Positions 49,241 through 58,820 are shown, counted from the stretch's first letter. The stretch: 64,000 nucleotides of DNA from SFLA01 sp045595165 (GCA_045595165.1 JAZNZY010000001.1:9888-73887); one strand, 5' to 3'. Numbers and translations: made by a program. Notes: generated from the letters alone by a model not told the origin.

Positions 49241-50578
49241 ATGGATTACAACAACCCGGAAAACAGAGAACGGATATATGCCGCCGTTCTTGAGGAAATG
49301 AAAACCAAATGTTCCGACGCCTCCTTCAACTGGCTTTTTAAAAACACTATTTTAACATATATGTCCCCTACCCAGGCAGATCTTCTTACGCCCGACGTGG
49401 TGGCGGCAAACACTATTAATAACAGATATCTTACAGCTCTGGAAGAGGCGTTTGCAAAATACACCTTTTCCAACGTGCGCGTTACGGTAAGCAGTAAGAC
49501 CGCCGCTCCGAGAGAGCAAAAAAAGGAAGAAACAGAGGACGATAACAAATACACCGCGTACAAGCTTCGTTATAACCCTAATTTCACCTTTGATAATTTC
49601 GTTATCGGATCTTCAAATCAGGTGGCGGCGAAGGCATCCTTTGCCATAGCGGAGCATCCCGCCGAGCTGTATAACCCTCTCTTTATATACGGCCCTCCGG
49701 GACTGGGAAAGACACATTTGCTCTTTGCCATAGTAAACCACCTGCGGGACAGAAATCCACATGCTGACATACTGTATAAGACGGGTGAGGAATTCACACA
49801 GGAAATGGTGGATTCGCTGGTGCAGAAATCCAACGTGGCGTTCCGTGAAAAGTACCGTAATCTGGACGTTTTGCTGATCGACGATATTCAGTTTATCGAA
49901 GGTAAGGACAAAACGCAGGAGGAATTTTTCCACACTATAGACACACTTTTTCAACAGCAAAAGCAGGTGATAATCACATCCGACCGTCCGCCCAAGGAAA
50001 TTAACCTTGAGGACAGGCTTAAAAGCCGTTGCGAAATGGGCTTGATTGCGGACATAAAACCGCCGGATGCAGAGCTGAGAACCGCTATTTTCAAGAAAAA
50101 GAGCGTGGATATGGGTGTAGATATACCCGATAACGTTTTGGGCTTTTTGGCGGAAAATATTAAAACGAATATCCGTCAGATAGAAGGCGCGATAAAAAAA
50201 TTAAAGGCTCATTCCTTTATCGAGGACAGAGAGATCACTTTGGATATGGCTGTTTCGGTATTGAGCGAATATTTGAAAACCGCCGAAACGCAGGATAACA
50301 AAGTGCAAAATATATTCGATTATATCTGCAAAAAATACTCTGTCAAAAAAGAAGTGCTTACCTCGGGTAAGCGAAACGCGGATATAGTTTACGCCAGAAA
50401 CCTTTGTATTTTCGCTCTGCGCTCCTTAACGGATATGTCCCTTAAAAAGATAGGCGCAATGTTCGGCAAGGACCACACCACAATTATAAATTCCATTTCC
50501 AACGTGGAAAACAAAATGAAAAACGAGCCTGCATACGAGCGCGAGGTAAATCTGATGTTAAAGGAATTGGGAGAATAG
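49241..50578 (+). CDS. dnaA: Chromosomal replication initiator protein DnaA
   Basis: A 445-residue initiator. Domain I (about 1-85), a short linker rich in charge, AAA+ domain III with Walker A GPPGLGKTHLLFA and Walker B LLIDDIQFIEGK, and domain IV (DNA-binding) with DMSLKKIGAMFGKDHTTIINSI. GAGGTG before the ATG. It sits between the rpmH operon and dnaN, marking the chromosome origin region. Confidence 0.98.
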   Translation: MDYNNPENRERIYAAVLEEMKTKCSDASFNWLFKNTILTYMSPTQADLLTPDVVAANTINNRYLTALEEAFAKYTFSNVRVTVSSKTAAPREQKKEETEDDNKYTAYKLRYNPNFTFDNFVIGSSNQVAAKASFAIAEHPAELYNPLFIYGPPGLGKTHLLFAIVNHLRDRNPHADILYKTGEEFTQEMVDSLVQKSNVAFREKYRNLDVLLIDDIQFIEGKDKTQEEFFHTIDTLFQQQKQVIITSDRPPKEINLEDRLKSRCEMGLIADIKPPDAELRTAIFKKKSVDMGVDIPDNVLGFLAENIKTNIRQIEGAIKKLKAHSFIEDREITLDMAVSVLSEYLKTAETQDNKVQNIFDYICKKYSVKKEVLTSGKRNADIVYARNLCIFALRSLTDMSLKKIGAMFGKDHTTIINSISNVENKMKNEPAYEREVNLMLKELGE

Positions 50579-50882
50579 TGTATCACCCCACAAAACTTCG
50601 TTTTGCGGGGACCCCGAAAAATATCTGTTGACTTTAATTAACAAATATTTTCGGTTTTACACACCTTTTTCAAAAAAACCGACATAATTTTACACAGGTT
50701 TTCAACATTCTTTCAACAGGAAATTTCACTTTTAAAAAATATAAAAAACGTTTTAAAAATAAATATTTTTTATACTTTTCCACAAACCTGACACGGTCAA
50801 TAATCAATAATACCTACAACAAAACCTTTTAACACTTGATTCTTGCTACACTCTGTACACAGACAAGGAGATTTTTGAAAAA
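50579..50882. other. Probable oriC segment between dnaA and dnaN
   Basis: A 304-base, AT-rich gap. It holds DnaA-box-like nonamers TTTTACACA at 50655-50663 and 50688-50696 and TTTTCCACA at 50776-50784 (consensus TTATNCACA), AT-rich stretches that may be the unwinding element (about 50725-50770), and a C-family repeat at its left edge. No gene is seen. The boundaries are by inspection only. Confidence 0.65.
50584..50616. repeat. Family C repeat at the edge of oriC
   Basis: CACCCCACAAAAC, loop, GTTTTGCGGGGACCCCG; the stem pairs but differs from other copies. Confidence 0.8.
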
Positions 50883-52007
50883 ATGGCTATTAAGTTTATA
50901 ACCGACAGAAAGACACTTCTTTCTTTAATACAGCCGGCTATGACGGCTACTTCAAATAAAAGCACACTCCCCGCTTTGGAAGGATTACTTTTAAGCCTTG
51001 AAAAAGACGGTGTGCTTACCGTTTGCGGATATGACCTTGAAAAAGGCGTAAAGACCTCCTCCCCCGTTTATCCCAAGGAGGTAGGAAGCGTAATACTCAA
51101 CGCCCAAAAGATATACGCAATTATTAAAAATATGCCCGAATGTGAAATAGAGATAAATGCGGACGAGAAAAACGCCGTTACCATTAAAGGCGGCGCTTCC
51201 GAATTTACTATTCACGGTCTGGCGGCAGAGGCGTTCCCGAACCTGCCAGAGCTTATCGGCGACAGATCCTTTACCATCACTCAAGGGCTGTTAAAGGAAA
51301 TGATAAATTCCACCATCTTCGCCGTGGCGCAGATAGACGCCCGCCCCATACTTACGGGAGAGCTTTTCCAGATAGAGGAAAACAAGCTTACCATAGTTGC
51401 TCTTGACGGCGCCCGTCTTGCTCTGCGTGAAGAAAAGAACGCTGTTTTTGATAATAAAGAAACCTTCCGTTTTGTTGTGCCCGGAAAATCCCTTTCCGAC
51501 CTGTGCAAGCTGATAACGGATAACGATGAAATGATGAAGGTTGAATTCACACGCAAGCATATCGTGTTCCGTATAGGCGATATTATCTTTTTCTCCCGTC
51601 TGCTTGAGGGCGAATATCTTGATTACACCCGCGCGCTGCCTCAGCAAAGCAAGATTTTCGTTGAGGTAGAAAGAAGCGAGTTTATAGAAAGCGTGGAAAG
51701 AGCGTCCCTGCTGGTTGACGAAAGACTTAAAACTCCCCTCCGCTTCCGTTTTGAGGATACCTTGCTTCACGTTTACTGTTCTACCCAGTATGGCAAGGTA
51801 AACGATCAGGTAAGAATTAAAAAAGAGGGCGACGATCTGGAGATAAGCTTTAATAACCGTTATCTTTTAGATGCGCTCCGCGCCTGCAAGGACGAAACCA
51901 TACTTGCATCTCTTACGGGACCGCTGACATCTATGATGCTCACTCCCGTAGGACACAGAGATTCTTCGTATATATATCTGGTACTCCCCTGCAGAGTTAA
52001 AAGCTGA
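50883..52007 (+). CDS. dnaN: DNA polymerase III subunit beta (sliding clamp)
   Basis: A 374-residue clamp with three similar domains. N-terminal TLLSLIQPAMTATSNKSTLPALEGLLL, C-terminal SLTGPLTSMMLTPVGHRDSSYIYLVLPCRV (clamp C-terminus). AAGGAG precedes the ATG. Stop and recF start overlap (TGATG). Confidence 0.98.
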   Translation: MAIKFITDRKTLLSLIQPAMTATSNKSTLPALEGLLLSLEKDGVLTVCGYDLEKGVKTSSPVYPKEVGSVILNAQKIYAIIKNMPECEIEINADEKNAVTIKGGASEFTIHGLAAEAFPNLPELIGDRSFTITQGLLKEMINSTIFAVAQIDARPILTGELFQIEENKLTIVALDGARLALREEKNAVFDNKETFRFVVPGKSLSDLCKLITDNDEMMKVEFTRKHIVFRIGDIIFFSRLLEGEYLDYTRALPQQSKIFVEVERSEFIESVERASLLVDERLKTPLRFRFEDTLLHVYCSTQYGKVNDQVRIKKEGDDLEISFNNRYLLDALRACKDETILASLTGPLTSMMLTPVGHRDSSYIYLVLPCRVKS

Positions 52008-53089
52008 TGCAGATAAACGACCTTTATTTAAAGGATTGGCGTAACGGAGAGGAGAATAAGATATCCTTTTCGCCGGATACCACCCTTATCTGCGGCGAGA
52101 ATGCCGCAGGAAAGACGAATTTGCTGGAGGGTATATGTTTCTTTGCCGCGGGAAAAAGCTTCCGCGGATGCAAGGATAAGGAGCTTATACGCTTCGGGTG
52201 CGATTCCGCCTCCGCAGATATTACCTATACGTCAAGAGGCGTAACCAACAAAATGGGTGTGCGTCTTAAAAAGAACGCCAAAAAGACATTCCTTAAAAAT
52301 AACGTGCCCATATCCAAAATGAGCGAATTTTTGGGCGCGTTCAGATGCGTTATATTCACCCCCGATCATCTTGATCTGGTAAAGGGCGCTCCCGAGGGAA
52401 GAAGACGGTTTATAGATATGGCGATATGCCAATCCTTCCCCCGTCACGTAGCCGCATTAAACGAATATAACCGTCTGCTTATACAAAAAAACGCTCATTT
52501 AAAAGGAAACGCTGTGTTCGACGAGCTGCTTGACGTTTACGACGAGCGTATGGCGGCTCTTGCCGCGAATATTACCGTAAACAGAAAAAAATATATAAAA
52601 GCTTTGGAAGAAAGCGGAAAAAGGTTTCTTTACGATATGTCGGTGGAGAGGGAGGAAATGTCCCTTACCTATATCACCCAAAGCGAGGGTGAAACGGCAA
52701 ACGAGATAAAAGAAAGCTATACTGCGCTTTTTAAGGAAAAGCGGAGTACGGAAATTGAAAAGAGAATGACTCTGTGCGGCACTCAAAAGGACGATTTTTT
52801 AATACACATAAACCGCAAAAGCGCAAAAAGCTACGGAAGCCAGGGACAGCAGCGAAGCGTGGTCCTTGCCCTTAAGCTGGCGGAGGGTGAAATTTCAAGA
52901 TCCCTTACGGGTGAATACCCCGTATTTTTGCTGGACGACGTGCTGAGCGAATTGGATGACAGCCGCAGAGAGTATATTTTAAAGCGTATCGAGGGCAGAC
53001 AGGTGATTATCACCGGCTGTGATGAAAGTCTGATCGACATTCTCCCCCGCGCGCAGGTAATAAAGGTGGAAATGGGCAAATGTTTGTAA
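52007..53089 (+). CDS. recF: DNA replication and repair protein RecF
   Basis: A 360-residue SMC-like ABC ATPase that helps load RecA at gaps. Walker A GENAAGKTNLLEG (about 28-40), signature YGSQGQQRSVVLALKLAE, Walker B VFLLDDVLSELD. The S4-domain gene yaaA, frequent between dnaN and recF in Firmicutes, is absent here. It overlaps remB by ten bases. Confidence 0.96.
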   Translation: MQINDLYLKDWRNGEENKISFSPDTTLICGENAAGKTNLLEGICFFAAGKSFRGCKDKELIRFGCDSASADITYTSRGVTNKMGVRLKKNAKKTFLKNNVPISKMSEFLGAFRCVIFTPDHLDLVKGAPEGRRRFIDMAICQSFPRHVAALNEYNRLLIQKNAHLKGNAVFDELLDVYDERMAALAANITVNRKKYIKALEESGKRFLYDMSVEREEMSLTYITQSEGETANEIKESYTALFKEKRSTEIEKRMTLCGTQKDDFLIHINRKSAKSYGSQGQQRSVVLALKLAEGEISRSLTGEYPVFLLDDVLSELDDSRREYILKRIEGRQVIITGCDESLIDILPRAQVIKVEMGKCL

Positions 53090-53328
53090 ACCCCGGAAAT
53101 GATATAAGTATAAAAAAGAAAGAAATTATCGGTATTTTTAATATGGATACCGCAACCGTTTCCCCCGTTACCAAGGATTTTTTGAAAAATGCCGAAAAGG
53201 AGCTTAAGGTGGTCTACGCAGGTAAGCGTATGCCCGAGAGCTTCGTGGTGTCGGACGATGGAATATCGGAAAGCGTGTATATAAGTTCATTTACGGCGGA
53301 TACGCTGGTGAACAGAACGGAGAAGTAA
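53080..53328 (+). CDS. remB: Extracellular matrix regulator RemB (DUF370)
   Basis: An 82-residue protein of the DUF370/RemB family (FVNPGNDISIKKKEIIGIFNMDTATVSPVTKDFLKNAEK), always near recF and gyrB. It overlaps the recF end by ten bases. In Bacillus it influences biofilm gene expression. The stop TAA is followed at once by A-family heptads. Confidence 0.92.
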   Translation: MFVNPGNDISIKKKEIIGIFNMDTATVSPVTKDFLKNAEKELKVVYAGKRMPESFVVSDDGISESVYISSFTADTLVNRTEK

Positions 53329-53429
53329 TGAGAAATGATAAATGATAAATGATGAATGATGGTTGATTTTTGCGTAAAACGCAAAAATCTTCCGTAATTT
53401 CTCATTCCTCATTCCTCATTCCTCATTCC
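53327..53429. repeat. Family A heptad-palindrome element, very regular
   Basis: Left arm ATGAGAA, ATGATAA, ATGATAA, ATGATGA, ATGATGG; core TTTTTGCGT/ACGCAAAAA flanked by GGTTGA and TCTTCC; right arm TTTCTCA, TTCCTCA x3. It sits between remB and gyrB. Confidence 0.92.
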
Positions 53430-53446
53430 AAAAAGGAGTCAAAATT

Positions 53447-55354
53447 ATGAGTGACATCAAAAATTACGACGATAGTCAAATCCAAGTCCTGGAAGGCTTG
53501 GAGGCGGTGAGAAAGCGTCCGGGTATGTATATCGGTACTACCTCGGCGAGGGGACTTCACCACCTTATATATGAAATTGTGGATAACTCGATTGACGAGA
53601 TCCTTGCAGGCTACTGTAAGGACGTTATCGTCGTGCTTGAAAAAGACGGAAGCTGTACCGTAAAGGATAACGGACGCGGCGTGCCCAGCGGTATTCACCC
53701 CACACAGGGCAAGCCTACCTTGGAGGTAATATTCTCCGTGCTCCACGCCGGCGGTAAATTCGGCGGCGGCGGTTACCAGATAGCGGGCGGTCTTCACGGC
53801 GTCGGCGCATCTGTTGTTAACGCTCTTTCCAAGCGTCTGGAGGCTTACAACCACCGTGACGGAAAGCAGTATTACGTGGCTTTTGAAAGAGGCGCAATGG
53901 TTGAGCCCATGCGTGAAACCGGCAAAACTACCGAGCACGGTCTTACCGTGCGTTTCTGGCCCGATGAAGAGATTTTCGAAACCGTAGAATTTGATACCGA
54001 AACCGTGCGCACCCGTCTGCGCGAGCAGGCGTGTCTTAACGCAGGGGCATCCATTCTCCTCCGTGACGAGAGAGTCGAGCCCGCAACGGAAGAGCATTTT
54101 TGCTTTGAAGGCGGTATAAGAGAGTTCGTATCCTATATAAACGAGCAAAAAGGCGCGGAAAATCTGCACAGCGACGTTATTTATATAAACGGTGAAAAGG
54201 GCACTTCCGTTGCGGAGGTTGCTTTACAGTACAACGATACTTATAACGACAGCATAATTTCCTTTGCCAACAATATGCACACCATAGAGGGCGGTACCCA
54301 CGAAACGGGATTCCGCAGTGCAATTACCAAGGTTTTAAACGATTACGGCAAAAAATACAATATTTTAAAAGAGGGCGACAAGCTGAGCGGTGACGACGTG
54401 CGTGAAGGTCTTACCGCCGTTGTAAGCGTAAAGCTGGTTGACGCCCAGTTTGAATCCCAGACAAAGGCAAAACTGGGTAACTCCGAGATACGCACCCTTG
54501 TAGAAAGTATGGTAAACGAAAAGCTTGCCATATATCTTGAGGAAAACGCTTCCACCGCAAAGATAATTTTGGAAAAGGCGGTTTCCGCATCCCGCGCAAG
54601 AGAAGCGGCAAGAAGAGCGAGAGAATTAACAAGACGAAAAGGTCTGCTTGAATCCTCCTCCCTGCCCGGAAAATTGGCGGACTGTAACGAAAGAAGAGCC
54701 GAGTACACCGAGCTTTATTTGGTAGAGGGTGATTCCGCAGGCGGTACGGCAAAGGATTGCCGCGACCACAGATTCCAAGCAATACTCCCTCTCAGAGGTA
54801 AAATTCTTAACGTAGAAAAAGCCCGTCTTGAGCGTATATATTCTTCCACCCAGATAATACCCATTATCCTTGCGCTGGGCACGGGTATCGGCGCGGAATT
54901 CGATATTACCAAGCTTCGCTACGGCAAGATAGTTATTATGGCGGATGCGGACGTTGACGGTGCACATATAAAGACACTGCTTCTCACCTTCTTCTTCAGA
55001 CATATGCGTCCGTTGATCGAAAACGGCCACGTATTTGCGGCACAGCCTCCCCTTTACAAGGTATATAAGGGCAAGCAGGAGAGATACGCTTTCTCCGACG
55101 AAGAAAGAGATGTGTGTATAGCCGAGCTTGGCGCAGGTGCGCAGGCTGAAAGATATAAAGGTCTTGGTGAAATGGACGCAGACCAGCTCTGGGAAACCAC
55201 TATGGACCCCGAAAAGAGAACCTTAAAGCGCGTAACCATCGAGGACGCACTTATGGCGGATGCGCTGTTCAGCGTGCTGATGGGCGACAAGGTCGAGCCC
55301 AGACGTGAATTTATAGAAATGAATGCAAAATACGCAGAGAATATCGACGTTTAA
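53447..55354 (+). CDS. gyrB: DNA gyrase subunit B
   Basis: A 635-residue subunit with GHKL ATPase motifs (EIVDNSIDEILAG, GRGVPSGIHP, GGGGYQIAGGLHGVGASVVNALS), TOPRIM region (LVEGDSAGGTAKDCRDHRFQAILPLRGKILNVEKAR, ADADVDGAHI) and C-terminal GLGEMDADQLWETTMDP. AAGGAG precedes the ATG. Complete. Confidence 0.98.
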   Translation: MSDIKNYDDSQIQVLEGLEAVRKRPGMYIGTTSARGLHHLIYEIVDNSIDEILAGYCKDVIVVLEKDGSCTVKDNGRGVPSGIHPTQGKPTLEVIFSVLHAGGKFGGGGYQIAGGLHGVGASVVNALSKRLEAYNHRDGKQYYVAFERGAMVEPMRETGKTTEHGLTVRFWPDEEIFETVEFDTETVRTRLREQACLNAGASILLRDERVEPATEEHFCFEGGIREFVSYINEQKGAENLHSDVIYINGEKGTSVAEVALQYNDTYNDSIISFANNMHTIEGGTHETGFRSAITKVLNDYGKKYNILKEGDKLSGDDVREGLTAVVSVKLVDAQFESQTKAKLGNSEIRTLVESMVNEKLAIYLEENASTAKIILEKAVSASRAREAARRARELTRRKGLLESSSLPGKLADCNERRAEYTELYLVEGDSAGGTAKDCRDHRFQAILPLRGKILNVEKARLERIYSSTQIIPIILALGTGIGAEFDITKLRYGKIVIMADADVDGAHIKTLLLTFFFRHMRPLIENGHVFAAQPPLYKVYKGKQERYAFSDEERDVCIAELGAGAQAERYKGLGEMDADQLWETTMDPEKRTLKRVTIEDALMADALFSVLMGDKVEPRREFIEMNAKYAENIDV

Positions 55355-55377
55355 TAAGAAAGGAGGGCATTTTTTAA

Positions 55378-57936
55378 ATGGCACACGAGGAATACGATTA
55401 CTCATCCCACGAGAACCAATGTATAGTAAATATCGGCATTGAAAAAGAGATAAAGACAAGCTATATCGAATACGCTATGTCGGTTATCGTCGGCAGAGCG
55501 TTGCCTGACGTGCGCGACGGACTTAAGCCCGTTCACCGCCGTATACTTTATTCGATGTATGAAGAACATCTCACCCACGATAAGCCCTTCCGTAAATCCG
55601 CTACCACGGTAGGATACGTGCTTGGTCACTACCATCCCCACGGCGATGCTTCCGTTTACGACGCCATGGTACGTCTTGCCCAGCCCTTCTCTATGAGATA
55701 TACTCTTGTTGAAGGACACGGTAACTTCGGTAATATCGACGGCGACGGCGCCGCTGCATACCGTTATACCGAAGCAAGAATGCAACGTCTTGCGAACTAT
55801 ATGCTTAAGGATATAGAAAAGGAAGTCGTTGATTTTATTCCCAATTTCGATAACAAGGCGAAAGAGCCCGTCTGCCTGCCCAGCCGTTTTCCCAACCTTT
55901 TGGTAAACGGTTCTATCGGTATCGCAGTCGGTATGGCGACAAATATCCCTCCCCACAACCTGGGCGAGGTTATTGATGCTACCAAGCATCTTATGGATAA
56001 TCCCGATTGCACCGTAAAGGATCTTATGCAGTTTGTAAAGGGACCGGATTTCCCTACCTACGGCACCATCCACGGCACGGCGGGTATTTACGAAGCATAC
56101 ACCACGGGCAAGGGCAGAATTAAGGTAAGAGCTAAATGCCACTTTGAGGAAAAGAAAAACAAGACCTCTATTATAGTTACCGAGCTTCCCTACCAGGTAA
56201 ACCGTTCTATGCTTCTTGACTATATGGCTTCTCTTGTTAAGGACAAGCGTATTGAGGGCATTTCCGATATACGCAACGAATCCGGCAGAGAGGGTATGCG
56301 TATAGTTATCGACCTGAAGAAGGACGCAAACAAAGAGGTCGTTTTAAATCTGTTGTATAAATATACACAGCTTGAGGACACCTGCGCCATAAATATGCTG
56401 GCTCTGGTGGACGGCGAGCCTAAAACTCTCTCCTTAAAGGATATACTTACCCACTATATTAACCACCAGATAGACGTGGTTACAAGAAGAACCCGTTTTG
56501 AGCTGGCAAAGGCGGAAAGAGAAGCCCATCTTTACGAGGGATACAAGATAGCCATCGATAATATCGACGAGGTTATAAATATCATCCGTTCTTCCGCTTC
56601 TATTCCCGATGCAAAGGAAAAGCTTATCGCCCGTTTCGGTCTGTCCGACGTGCAGGCGCAGGCTATTGTTGAAATGCCTTTGGGACGTCTTTCCGGTATG
56701 GAGAGAAAGAAGATAGAAGAACGTCTTGCCGCTTTGTACGCTACTATTGACGAACTGCGCGGTATCCTTGCAGACGATAACAAGATAAAGCAGATCATCA
56801 AGGACGAGATGGACGATATCGCAACCCGTTTCGGCGATGAAAGACGAACCGCCATCGAGGAAGCGGAAAACGATATTCTCATTGAAGACCTTATCCAGCG
56901 CGAGTACTGCGTTATCACCGCTACTCACGATGGATACGTAAAGCGTCTTCCCTCCGATACTTATTCTTCCCAGCGCAGAGGCGGTAAGGGTATTACCGCA
57001 ATGTCTACCAAGGAAGAGGATTTCGTAGAGGACGTTATTATATCCCATTCCCACGACTTTTTGCTGTTCTTCTCGGATAAGGGAAAGATATACTTTAAAA
57101 AGTGCTACGAGGTGCCCGAAGCATCCCGTACCGCCAAGGGAACAAACCTTGTAAACGTGCTTTCTCTTGACGAAAAGGAGAAAATTACCGCAATAATCCC
57201 CGTGGCAGGCTTTACGGACGATAAATATATTGTCCTCCTTACCAGAAACGGCATTATTAAGCGTGTAAATCTTATGGATTACCACACCCGCCGTACCACG
57301 GGTATATACGCCATCAACCTGGACGAGGGCGATGCGCTTCTCTACGTTATGCTTACAAACGGCAACGATGATATTATCTGCGCTACCTCCAAGGGTCTTG
57401 GCATCCGCTTTAACGAAAACGATATCCGCTGTATGGGCAGACTAGCCCGTGGTGTAAAGGCGGTTACTCTGGCAGAGGACGATTACGTTGTCGGTGCGGC
57501 TGTCATACCCGAAGTGGATGACGGAAAAGTGCTTATTACCGTTACGGAAAGCGGCTTCGGTAAGCGTACAGAGCCCTCTGAATATCCCGTGCAAAAGCGC
57601 GGCGGCAAGGGTATGATATGCCACCGCATTACCGAAAAAACCGGTAAGCTTTGCGGTATTAAGATGGTTTCCGAAACGGATGACGTTATGCTTATAACCG
57701 ATTCCGGCGTTATCATCCGTACAGCAGTAAACGAAATTCCCGTTTACGGCAGACCTGCCGCAGGCGTTATCGTTATGCGTACCGGCGAGGATGCAAGGAT
57801 TTCCCGTTTCGCTGTAGTAAAGCAGGATGAAAATTCGGAAGAGAATGCTGAAAACGCCGATGAAACCGTAGGGGACGACATCCCTGTCGTCCCGCCCATA
57901 GAAAATACACAAAACACAACTTCCGCGGAGGAATAA
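55378..57936 (+). CDS. gyrA: DNA gyrase subunit A, C-terminal tail carrying a D repeat
   Basis: An 852-residue subunit. Catalytic Tyr in AAAYRYTEARM; GyrA box as QRRGGKG with several beta-pinwheel blades. In the quinolone-resistance-determining region (HPHGDASVYDAMVRLAQ) the position equivalent to E. coli Ser83 is Ala. The acidic C-terminal tail after the last blade includes VGDDIPVVPP, encoded by a D-family hairpin (57867-57896) in frame; the tail is otherwise normal. AAGGAGG lies 15 bases before the ATG. Confidence 0.97.
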   Translation: MAHEEYDYSSHENQCIVNIGIEKEIKTSYIEYAMSVIVGRALPDVRDGLKPVHRRILYSMYEEHLTHDKPFRKSATTVGYVLGHYHPHGDASVYDAMVRLAQPFSMRYTLVEGHGNFGNIDGDGAAAYRYTEARMQRLANYMLKDIEKEVVDFIPNFDNKAKEPVCLPSRFPNLLVNGSIGIAVGMATNIPPHNLGEVIDATKHLMDNPDCTVKDLMQFVKGPDFPTYGTIHGTAGIYEAYTTGKGRIKVRAKCHFEEKKNKTSIIVTELPYQVNRSMLLDYMASLVKDKRIEGISDIRNESGREGMRIVIDLKKDANKEVVLNLLYKYTQLEDTCAINMLALVDGEPKTLSLKDILTHYINHQIDVVTRRTRFELAKAEREAHLYEGYKIAIDNIDEVINIIRSSASIPDAKEKLIARFGLSDVQAQAIVEMPLGRLSGMERKKIEERLAALYATIDELRGILADDNKIKQIIKDEMDDIATRFGDERRTAIEEAENDILIEDLIQREYCVITATHDGYVKRLPSDTYSSQRRGGKGITAMSTKEEDFVEDVIISHSHDFLLFFSDKGKIYFKKCYEVPEASRTAKGTNLVNVLSLDEKEKITAIIPVAGFTDDKYIVLLTRNGIIKRVNLMDYHTRRTTGIYAINLDEGDALLYVMLTNGNDDIICATSKGLGIRFNENDIRCMGRLARGVKAVTLAEDDYVVGAAVIPEVDDGKVLITVTESGFGKRTEPSEYPVQKRGGKGMICHRITEKTGKLCGIKMVSETDDVMLITDSGVIIRTAVNEIPVYGRPAAGVIVMRTGEDARISRFAVVKQDENSEENAENADETVGDDIPVVPPIENTQNTTSAEE
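57867..57896. repeat. Family D hairpin inside the gyrA coding sequence
   Basis: CGTAGGGGACGACATCCCTG then TCGTCCCGCC, closely like the copy at 30730-30759. Confidence 0.8.
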
Positions 57937-57939
57937 ATA

Positions 57940-58479
57940 ATGGCTATTAAAACTTATGTACTTGATAATATCGCAGACAGAGAACAGCGCCACGCATTGG
58001 TTACCGAAAAAGCGAGAGAGCATTTCGGTAATCCCGATGTGGAGGTGGTTTACGGCAAAAAGGGTAAGCCAAGCGTTAAGGGTATCGACAAAAAATACGT
58101 GTCCGTTACCACTACGGGTGCTGTAATGGTTGTTGTATTTTCCGATAAACCCGTGGGTATCGACGGGGAGTATCTGGGCAGATTCAAAGGCGGCACCAAG
58201 ATCGATTACCTGGCTATTGCAGAGCGGTTTTTCACCGAGGAAGAGGCGGAATACGTCCGTGATAACGATGGCGACCCCATTGCCTTTGCAAAGGTGTGGG
58301 TGCGCAAGGAAGCGTATTCCAAATACACGGGTAAGGGACTTTCCGATTTCGCAAACTTTTCCGTTTCCGACGGCGAACGGCTTAACTCAAAGGTAAATAA
58401 TGTTACGGTGAAGAAGTTTAACGTAACATTCCCGGGAAGCAATGAATATATCTTCGCTTTAGCCGGTTCCGAGAACTGA
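57940..58479 (+). CDS. 4'-phosphopantetheinyl transferase superfamily protein (Sfp-like)
   Basis: A 179-residue member of the PPTase superfamily. Metal-binding VGIDGEYLGR (usually GIDxE) and FAKVWVRKEAYSKYTGKGL (WxxKEAxxK) are present, with the intervening ERFFTEEEAEYV. It would transfer phosphopantetheine to a carrier protein. It follows gyrA by three bases, an unusual partner, so co-transcription is likely. Whether it serves AcpP or a secondary metabolite carrier is not known. Confidence 0.9.
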   Translation: MAIKTYVLDNIADREQRHALVTEKAREHFGNPDVEVVYGKKGKPSVKGIDKKYVSVTTTGAVMVVVFSDKPVGIDGEYLGRFKGGTKIDYLAIAERFFTEEEAEYVRDNDGDPIAFAKVWVRKEAYSKYTGKGLSDFANFSVSDGERLNSKVNNVTVKKFNVTFPGSNEYIFALAGSEN

Positions 58480-58480
58480 C

Positions 58481-58713
58481 GCTCGGTAAAAAACCGTAGA
58501 ACAAAAACGCAAAAACAAATAAAACGTAATAAGAAATGCGAGAGATTGTAGTTTATCTCTCGCATTTTTGTTTTTTTATTAGGTAGGAATTTGAAAACAA
58601 ATTCCTTTTTATTTTGCGTTTTTTAAAGGCTTTCGCTTCGCTGGCTGTAGATTACTACAGCTCCCGCTTGCGAAAGACCTTTTCTACAGCTTTTTACCTT
58701 CGCTCTCGCTCGG
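58481..58713. repeat. Family B element, type II
   Basis: GCTCGGTAAAAAACCGTAGA at the left and TCTACAGCTTTTTACCTTCG at the right; inside are a terminator, AGGAATTTG/CAAATTCCT, GGCTTTCGC/GCGAAAGACC and CTGTAGATTACTACAG. No gene in 58480-58812. Confidence 0.85.
58534..58577 (+). terminator. Intrinsic terminator inside the B element after gyrA-PPTase
   Basis: AAATGCGAGAGAT/ATCTCTCGCATTT stem then TTTTGTTTTTTT; same stem as the one after leuS. Confidence 0.8.
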
Positions 58714-58751
58714 TCATCGAACAGACGGAATGTATCGAAAACAATTATTAC

Positions 58752-58820
58752 GGTTTTTTGCTCCGCAAAAAACTACCGAAGTTTCTCGTTCCTCGTTTCT
58801 CGTTTCTCGTTCCTAATTCT
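58752..58820. repeat. Family A element, core and right arm
   Basis: Core GTTTTTTGC/GCAAAAAAC, CTACCGAAG, then TTTCTCG/TTCCTCG units. It supplies the TAG stop of the minus-strand UPF0210 gene (58813-58815). Confidence 0.75.

Noticed and set aside
53327..53429. Heptad arrays as a CRISPR
   Set aside because: Units are 7 bases, contiguous and inverted about a core; there are no spacers and no cas genes.
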